Positions 59,590 through 64,000 of a stretch of 64,000 nt of DNA are shown here, piece by piece. Location of the stretch: contig JBALVX010000001.1 of assembly GCA_036961295.1 (NCBI GenBank), positions 1,116,001-1,180,000 of the forward strand, read 5' to 3'. The stretch comes from JAGPUQ01 sp036961295 (GTDB lineage: Bacteria > Pseudomonadota > Gammaproteobacteria > Pseudomonadales > Porticoccaceae). The notes beneath the pieces were generated by a model, which saw only the letters and a program-made list of their open reading frames with translations, ran no database searches and was not told the DNA's origin. The position numbers and the translations under genes were made by a program. Each line of letters starts with the position of its first letter. Within the stretch, counting starts at the first letter, position 1.

Positions 59590-60411
59590 ACTTTTAGCCT
59601 CCGAAGGCTGTATAAACCCTTTCTCTTCACCAAACTTACTAATTTTCATAATCAAGTCATTTCCAAACAAGAATAGACACCACAATATTTCCGACATTTC
59701 TTCGACAGTAAATGATAGCTGCTCATTTAAAGAAAAAGCTTTTTCGTTTTCGTCAAAACGCACACACACAGTACTTTCTTTTTCTACCAACATTCCTGGA
59801 ACTAACTCTTTCTCTCCGTCTTCATTCTGAAGAAATGTATGTAGTCTTGACCATTTAACTTTTAATGTGTTCTCTTCATTTATATCCCTGTCACTTACAA
59901 TCCCGTTTCTATGAACATAACAATTTCGTGCGACATTGATACTTAATATCTGCTCTTTATATGAGTCTGTTACTTCAATGCCATGTTCTTTTGAAATGTG
60001 CTCCAACTTATCTGGGAGACCCAAACGATGGAATTTATTTCCTACATCCTGAAATATTTGATTCCATTCATCCCCTTTTATTGGCGCCCCAGAGTTTTGC
60101 TTTTCTATTAGATCCCAAATGGCTAAAACTCTATGTGCCGACTCTAAAAAGCTACTAACACTTTCAATTGCATCTCTAAAGCCATTTGACAGAATCCATT
60201 CTGTATATTGAATATGAAAATTTTCCTTATTTAGATCTAAGTTACTAAAAGATGATTTGATATTTGTAGGTAGTGCAATCTCATTTGGGTCGACATCCGA
60301 GTTTGCTTCAAGCCCAGTGGCAACTAGACAAATAATCCTCTGGAGTGAACTTTGTAGTTCTCCATGCAGACCGTTAAGGTTGATATTTACATTAATTGAT
60401 TGAGTTGCCAT
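59584..60411 (-). CDS. integron cassette protein (array 2) with HEPN-type motif
   Basis: The 275-residue protein has INVARNCYVHRNGIVSD, where Arg162 and His167 form R-x4-H with Asn directly after Arg, a good HEPN signature. Helical regions flank it, and the last 100 residues look like a mixed alpha-beta domain. I know similar RNCxVH-NG sequences from uncharacterised HEPN-like proteins near defence genes. A role as a toxin or antiviral RNase is likely but unproven. The TAA stop lies in the R' of the attC. Confidence 0.8.
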   Translation of the reverse strand: MATQSINVNINLNGLHGELQSSLQRIICLVATGLEANSDVDPNEIALPTNIKSSFSNLDLNKENFHIQYTEWILSNGFRDAIESVSSFLESAHRVLAIWDLIEKQNSGAPIKGDEWNQIFQDVGNKFHRLGLPDKLEHISKEHGIEVTDSYKEQILSINVARNCYVHRNGIVSDRDINEENTLKVKWSRLHTFLQNEDGEKELVPGMLVEKESTVCVRFDENEKAFSLNEQLSFTVEEMSEILWCLFLFGNDLIMKISKFGEEKGFIQPSEAKSA

Positions 60412-60421
60412 TAATTAATAT

Positions 60422-60535
60422 GCCTAACGCCGCTGTAATGGGCATTTTTTGTGTAGTGGAGTTTTGGTGTACAGTGGCGAAGCCACACCAAAACGGAGCG
60501 AAGCAAAAAATGTCCGATTGACAGCTTTGTTAGGC
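60422..60535 (-). other. attC in array 2
   Basis: GCCTAAC (- strand, 60529-60535) and GTTAGGC (60422-60428) bound a 114-bp site. Its stem pairs ACCAAAAC and GTTTTGGT and has a TGGCTTCGCCA tip. Confidence 0.95.
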
Positions 60536-60539
60536 TTTT

Positions 60540-61091
60540 TCATATACATACTATTACAACAATAATTGCTAATGCAGCGAGTAAAATATGTGCCAAATTT
60601 GTATATAGTTGTAAGCAGAACATTTTCACAAAACGCTTATCTGAAGACAAATAATCTTTTATACCAGCCTCACCTGATTTTTTCATTAGTGTTGATAACG
60701 GCCACCAATATGGTTCTGACAAATCATCTATGAGTTGCTTAGGCTCTATATCCATAGAATCCATAACTCCCTTACCAGCCTCAGAATTTAGTTGGTTTTC
60801 CATATCATTTAATAGACGAATGCCAGACTGTAAAGCCATACCTAACATTTTGCTAACGATGCCGAAGAGCAAAGATATTACAAAAAGAATGATTGAGTAT
60901 TTTAGAGAAGCTAATGACGCAATATTATTTATGGATTCTAAATTACTAATAGTTAATGCTATTAAAGCAGCGCATCCAGTTATTGTCCATGTGGTAAACC
61001 TCTCCATGCTTTCGCCAACCGCAATAGACTGACGCCAAACAAATTTTTTAAAGACATGTTCCGATGTTATTGGCTTACCCTCATCGCTCAT
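60540..61091 (-). CDS. integron cassette protein (array 2, first), multi-pass membrane
   Basis: ATG 61091, with AAGG 9 bp upstream and inside the cassette core, gives 183 residues; the longer frame from 61187 crosses the recombination site. There are three clear membrane segments (about 33-50, 58-82 and 160-182) with a soluble loop between the second and third. It resembles small membrane proteins of unknown function, some of which act as effectors in defence systems. It is first in the array, so it should be the best expressed. Confidence 0.78.
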   Translation of the reverse strand: MSDEGKPITSEHVFKKFVWRQSIAVGESMERFTTWTITGCAALIALTISNLESINNIASLASLKYSIILFVISLLFGIVSKMLGMALQSGIRLLNDMENQLNSEAGKGVMDSMDIEPKQLIDDLSEPYWWPLSTLMKKSGEAGIKDYLSSDKRFVKMFCLQLYTNLAHILLAALAIIVVIVCI

Positions 61092-61109
61092 AGATTTTTC
61101 CTTGTGTGT

Positions 61110-61164
61110 GCCTAACAGTTTAATAAACCGACCGCTTCCGACTATCACTTTTCTTACTATCACA
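61110..61164 (-). other. attI-like site / first core of array 2
   Basis: On the - strand, GTTAGGC (61110-61116) opens the first cassette with no attC palindrome before it. TTTATTAAACTGTTA, GAAGCG and AAAAGTGATAGT precede it, matching the start of array 1 (390-433). GTGATAGT occurs twice here as direct repeats, as integrase-binding sites do in attI. The site call is inferred. Confidence 0.5.
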
Positions 61165-61543
61165 GAGCCGAGCCAGCTGGTAAGCATTCATTATCATATA
61201 TCTTTCAGCAGGTTAACTAATATCCCCTCATATTGCTAACCAAGATAGTCGGAACGAACACTAACGGGTTTTTGTTTATGCTCTCCTGATCACATTTATT
61301 AACTGTATAAATTACAGGGCGTTAGCGAGTCAAAAAAGTGATAGTGAGAACGAGTCTGTTGATTTAGGACGGCATTTCGTTGGAAATGATCACAAAAAGC
61401 ATTGATGAAAAGATTTTTGGACCACATAAATGGCCGCTTTTAGGCGTTTTTAGCCGATCATGTGATCTGCTGACTTCCTCGGTCAAACACTACAAACTCT
61501 TAAGCAAAAAAAAGATCACCCGCAGGCAATCCTCCTTTCATCT
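61165..61543. other. non-coding stretch with inverted repeats beyond array 2
   Basis: No gene is convincing. GATAGTCGGAA (61244-61254, +) is an exact inverted copy of 61136-61146, and AAAAGTGATAGT recurs at 61334-61345. An integron integrase gene would be expected on the + strand here and is absent. Confidence 0.5.
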
Positions 61544-61912
61544 TCAAGCCTCCTTCACTACCTCCCTCAATCCAGCTACCAGCCCATTATCCGCATGTGC
61601 CAACAAGTAAACGCCTGCACCATCATCACTGAGAATGGATAGGGTTAATTCGTAGGGAGTTCCCATCGGGAAGCTGTGTTCGGGGTAGCTCAAACTATGG
61701 ATTATGCGCCGTTGTAACGGTTTGCTGAGTGTTACGAGTGTGGCGGCAGTGTCGTCTGCTTCTATGTGGATTAACTGGGTAGCTGTGTCCCGCCAGAACA
61801 GTTTTGCTTGGGTTGCATTGGCAAAGGGTTCTAGCAGGTAGGTCTCCAGTAGGGTTGCCGTTGTCTCATTAATACTCAGGGTGCCTACGGGCCAAGTGTT
61901 TCTAATTTGCAT
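61544..61912 (-). CDS. hypothetical protein of a mobile element
   Basis: The 122-residue acidic soluble protein begins MQIRNTWPVGTLSINETTAT, with AAAGGAAAG ahead of the ATG. No domain is recognised; the mix of short strands and helices suggests a small alpha-beta fold. It faces the opposite way to the operon at 62333-63745 and follows a - strand terminator (61972-62004). Codon use and context suggest it belongs to the same mobile element as the DUF2787 gene rather than to the integron. Confidence 0.7.
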   Translation of the reverse strand: MQIRNTWPVGTLSINETTATLLETYLLEPFANATQAKLFWRDTATQLIHIEADDTAATLVTLSKPLQRRIIHSLSYPEHSFPMGTPYELTLSILSDDGAGVYLLAHADNGLVAGLREVVKEA

Positions 61913-61971
61913 AAGGTCTTTCCTTTGTCTGTAAGTGTGTAGGTGTGTAGGTGTGTTTTTTGCTGACCCAC

Positions 61972-62004
61972 AAAAAAGCCCCCATGCGGTTAGGCACGAG
62001 GGCT
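61972..62004 (-). terminator. terminator read on the - strand
   Basis: AGCCC and GGGCT with an 18-nt loop are followed on the - strand by TTTTTT. It shields the 61544 gene from upstream reading. Confidence 0.65.
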
Positions 62005-62257
62005 AGTGGGCTTAATCTTTGTTGGGTATGCGGGGGGGGGGAAGGACTACTGAGAGCTTACAGATAGTCCATAGTTATCATATATATTCAGAGTTTGGCT
62101 TCTCTCAGCCAACGGCTACAGATCTCCCCTTTTTTTCGTCCAGATAAGCTATACCCCTGAATATAGCCAAGCTGCAAACATATATAAAAACCTCGTAGTA
62201 CGTTCTACAGCCCTGGGTTTGGCTATTCATTTATTGCCATGCAGCAGGGACTTTCAT

Positions 62258-62297
62258 CAGCGCCATCCTCAACGTTATTGCGTTAGGGATGGCGCTG
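62258..62297 (+). other. perfect 11-bp hairpin before the mobile-element operon
   Basis: CAGCGCCATCC and GGATGGCGCTG flank an 18-nt loop that itself contains AACGTTATTGCGTTA. It ends 35 bp before the ATG at 62333 and could be a leader structure, a terminator or a recombination hairpin. The rest of the 61913-62332 gap holds a run of ten G (62032-62041) and no gene. Confidence 0.6.
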
Positions 62298-62332
62298 TTT
62301 GCGTTTAATTCCCATCAACCAAGGAGATAACC

Positions 62333-62554
62333 ATGCCAGTGTTTGTCTGGTGGGCGGCGGTCGTCGTGGTCGCGGGCTTCAGTGCTCAGGTGTTACTGGA
62401 TGACAAAACAGTCGTTGAGCAAGTCACTCAACCCTTCGAAAGCATCATTGCCCTGTTTGAGTGGCCCTTGCTACTCGTCGGTATCGGCTTGATGTTGTTT
62501 TTTCTACTAAAAGGCGTCGCTCTGGTCATCCGTGCAAGGAAGCGGTCAGCCTGA
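62333..62554 (+). CDS. small two-helix membrane protein
   Basis: The 73-residue protein has two membrane helices (about residues 4-21 and 45-66) and a basic tail RARKRSA. GGAG lies 7 bp upstream. Size and layout are like small membrane proteins of conjugative elements or filamentous phages, but no family is recognised. It is first in a three-gene run on the + strand. Confidence 0.72.
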   Translation: MPVFVWWAAVVVVAGFSAQVLLDDKTVVEQVTQPFESIIALFEWPLLLVGIGLMLFFLLKGVALVIRARKRSA

Positions 62555-62689
62555 GCCATCGCTTTGTTTTTAGATTGGCACTAAAGCCTAGCGCCGCTAC
62601 CCGCACCACCCAGTTTCATCCGCCCAGTTCGGGCATTTCGTTCAACCCTTTTATTCAACCTAAGAGCCTCACTTGAGGAAGGAATATCT

Positions 62690-63328
62690 ATGTCTACAGT
62701 AAACGTAACAGAGCCAACGGTAAAAACTACCAAAGCAAAGAGCAGTAAACCCAGCCCCCAGGAAGAACCCGATCTGGTGATACTCCATCGAGCCACTTGT
62801 CCCAAGCTCAGTGAACGGGCTAAGGGTTTACTGGATTATCAGGTGGGCTATTCCCCTGCAGCCACTGAGCTGTATATCCGTGTGGTAACTAATCACTCGG
62901 GGGGTTATTTCAGTAAAGAGTGGGTGCCTGTAACGGCCATTCAAGCGTGTTTAGCGACGGTTATTCAGGAGGACGGTAGTTTTACAGCACCGACCTTAGT
63001 CCCGGCCTTTGTCAGTAAATCCCAGAACAACGCAGGGTTTCTGGCTGCGGTACTACGGGAGGAAGGTCTGATAGCCAAAGCGGCGGACAAGCAGCATGTG
63101 TTGCAGCTCGGAGTAGTAAGTTTCACCAGTTGGTCTGAGCAGTGGTTACAGCAAGGTGCCGCTACAAGCAAAACCCAACAGCAAGTCTCTACGGCTCTAA
63201 AACAAGATACAGCGGCCTTAGAAGTCGAGCCTGATGTTTCTTCTGACTCTGATGCTAAGGCTGTTACTGAGCCTAAGTCCCCACCTACCAAAACCAAAAA
63301 AACCTCATCCCCCCGCAAGGCTAAGTAG
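62690..63328 (+). CDS. hypothetical protein of a mobile element
   Basis: The 212-residue protein has a folded core (about 25-145), with VILHRATCPKLSERAKGLLDYQVGYSP and an internal LYIRVVTNHSGGYFSKEWVPV segment. A long disordered C-terminus rich in Ser, Lys, Pro and Thr ends TKKTSSPRKAK. The basic tail suggests nucleic-acid binding. AGGAAGG precedes the ATG. I do not recognise the family. It lies between a membrane protein gene and the DUF2787 gene. Confidence 0.72.
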   Translation: MSTVNVTEPTVKTTKAKSSKPSPQEEPDLVILHRATCPKLSERAKGLLDYQVGYSPAATELYIRVVTNHSGGYFSKEWVPVTAIQACLATVIQEDGSFTAPTLVPAFVSKSQNNAGFLAAVLREEGLIAKAADKQHVLQLGVVSFTSWSEQWLQQGAATSKTQQQVSTALKQDTAALEVEPDVSSDSDAKAVTEPKSPPTKTKKTSSPRKAK

Positions 63329-63349
63329 CCACCATTATGGAGAGTTATT

Positions 63350-63745
63350 ATGCAAAAGCTTGTCTGTTCGTCTTGTCCTTTCCCCGTCTCACCCGCACTG
63401 GTACAGCTCTTGAACGTGGAGCTGGCCCACCATACCAGCGACAATATTATCCTGAACTACCGTGACCCCAGTTACTCGGCAACAACAGGCGGTTTTCATC
63501 CTGTGGAGATACACATCGCAGGGGGTGTTATCCAATACATCACGGACTTTGCTTATTACGGCTGGGGGGCTATGGCTGAGCTGGCTAAGGAGTTGGATTT
63601 TAATTTCATCCAGAGTGACTTTGAGCAAACGGGGGTCGTACATCCTGCGAATGCCGGGGCCGAGTTGTTTACGCTCTGGCAAGCCAGCTTTCTGGCCTAT
63701 GTGGAGATGGAGGTCTTCACCCTCAGTGTGGTGTTATTGGATTAA
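63350..63745 (+). CDS. DUF2787 family protein
   Basis: The 131-residue protein has the features I associate with DUF2787: NYRDPSYSATTGGFHPVEIHI, then YITDFAYYGWGAMAELAKELDFNF, then ELFTLWQASFLAYVEME. These proteins are common on integrative elements and plasmids of marine gammaproteobacteria; their role is unknown. GGAG lies before the ATG. It supports the reading that the right end of the window is mobile DNA. Confidence 0.85.
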   Translation: MQKLVCSSCPFPVSPALVQLLNVELAHHTSDNIILNYRDPSYSATTGGFHPVEIHIAGGVIQYITDFAYYGWGAMAELAKELDFNFIQSDFEQTGVVHPANAGAELFTLWQASFLAYVEMEVFTLSVVLLD

Positions 63746-63779
63746 ACCGTGAGGTTTTGATTAGGTCGGGAGGTTTGAT

Positions 63780-64000
63780 TTAACAATAGGTAGACCCCCG
63801 GCCGCAGCTGCCACCGCATCAAGACCACAGAGACCGGATATGCACCGGAGAGCTGGGGCTACGTATATGCCTAAGCCCTGAAGTTTACATAAAGCCTTGC
63901 CCTAACTACCCCATGGACTCGCTGAAGGGGTGCAGGGTCGTTAGGGGCCAAGGATTGCAAAGACTTGAAACGGTTCACGAGAAGTTTCAATTTTAGCTAA
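63780..64000 (+). ncRNA. possible structured RNA or hairpin-rich tail
   Basis: No gene is seen. Several stems can form: GGGCT/AGCCC near 63856-63877, GCCCTAAC (63899-63906) with GTTAGGGGC (63940-63948) enclosing ACCCC/GGGGT, and TTGAAAC (63965-63971) with GTTTCAA (63984-63990), followed by TTTT. The last could be a terminator. The feature runs to the window edge, so its extent is unknown. Confidence 0.35.

Noticed and set aside
61380..61610. A 76-codon frame on the + strand beginning near the inverted repeats.
   Set aside because: Its second half overlaps the better-supported gene at 61544 on the other strand, it has no good ribosome site, and its composition is not protein-like at the end.
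1..64000. CRISPR arrays, rRNA operons and insertion sequences.
   Set aside because: No regularly spaced identical repeats, no rRNA sequence and no transposase-like protein were seen.

Overview
The window reads as a gammaproteobacterial chromosome, probably from a marine or other aquatic relative of the Cellvibrionales/Spongiibacteraceae and Pseudomonas. The core gene order supports this: rplU-rpmA-obgE-proB with ispB divergent, hisB-hisH-hisA, asmA-mutY-yggX-tRNA-Phe, and fabA-fabB. The lineage is inferred from gene order and protein character only; no database was searched.

Layout. Positions 1-3270 hold an integron cassette array read on the + strand: six small cassettes and five recognisable attC sites, with the array ending in a truncated attC beside cbpM. 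Positions 3385-41850 are mostly core chromosome: cbpMA, a GST, a lipase, a sulfotransferase, proB-obgE-rpmA-rplU, ispB, pgi, a three-gene transhydrogenase (pntAA-pntAB-pntB), manB-galU, fabA-fabB, cysC, ssb, a YajR-type transporter, a WbpM/PglF-like sugar dehydratase, a peroxide-defence block (oxyR divergent from rubrerythrin, an Fe-S protein and DUF3501), csp, uup, and a run of fatty-acid or xenobiotic catabolism genes. Positions 42200-51300 are a catabolic region: a linalool dehydratase/isomerase-like enzyme with an SCP2-like partner, SDRs, an MFS transporter, a kinase plus acyl-CoA dehydrogenase pair resembling a split ACAD10/11, and a dienelactone hydrolase. Two of its divergent promoters share a 50-bp module. 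Positions 51375-57079 return to core genes (hisAHB, asmA-like, mutY, yggX, tRNA-Phe).

Past tRNA-Phe, positions 57607-61116 hold a second integron array, read on the - strand, with five cassettes. At least two of them, possibly three, encode proteins with HEPN-type R-x4-H motifs. Positions 61500-64000 look like part of a mobile element: a small operon ending in a DUF2787 protein, then a hairpin-rich tail. No integron integrase is visible beside either array, yet the two array starts share an attI-like sequence.

Two further signals stand out. First, many gaps between core genes contain degenerate tandem repeats of 12-24 bp, several anchored on the stop or start codon of a neighbouring gene. 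They look like repeated slippage or duplication at gene edges, and in-frame versions extend the ends of obgE and pntAA. Second, the shared promoter module suggests one regulator links the LinD/SCP2/SDR genes to the kinase/ACAD/hydrolase genes.
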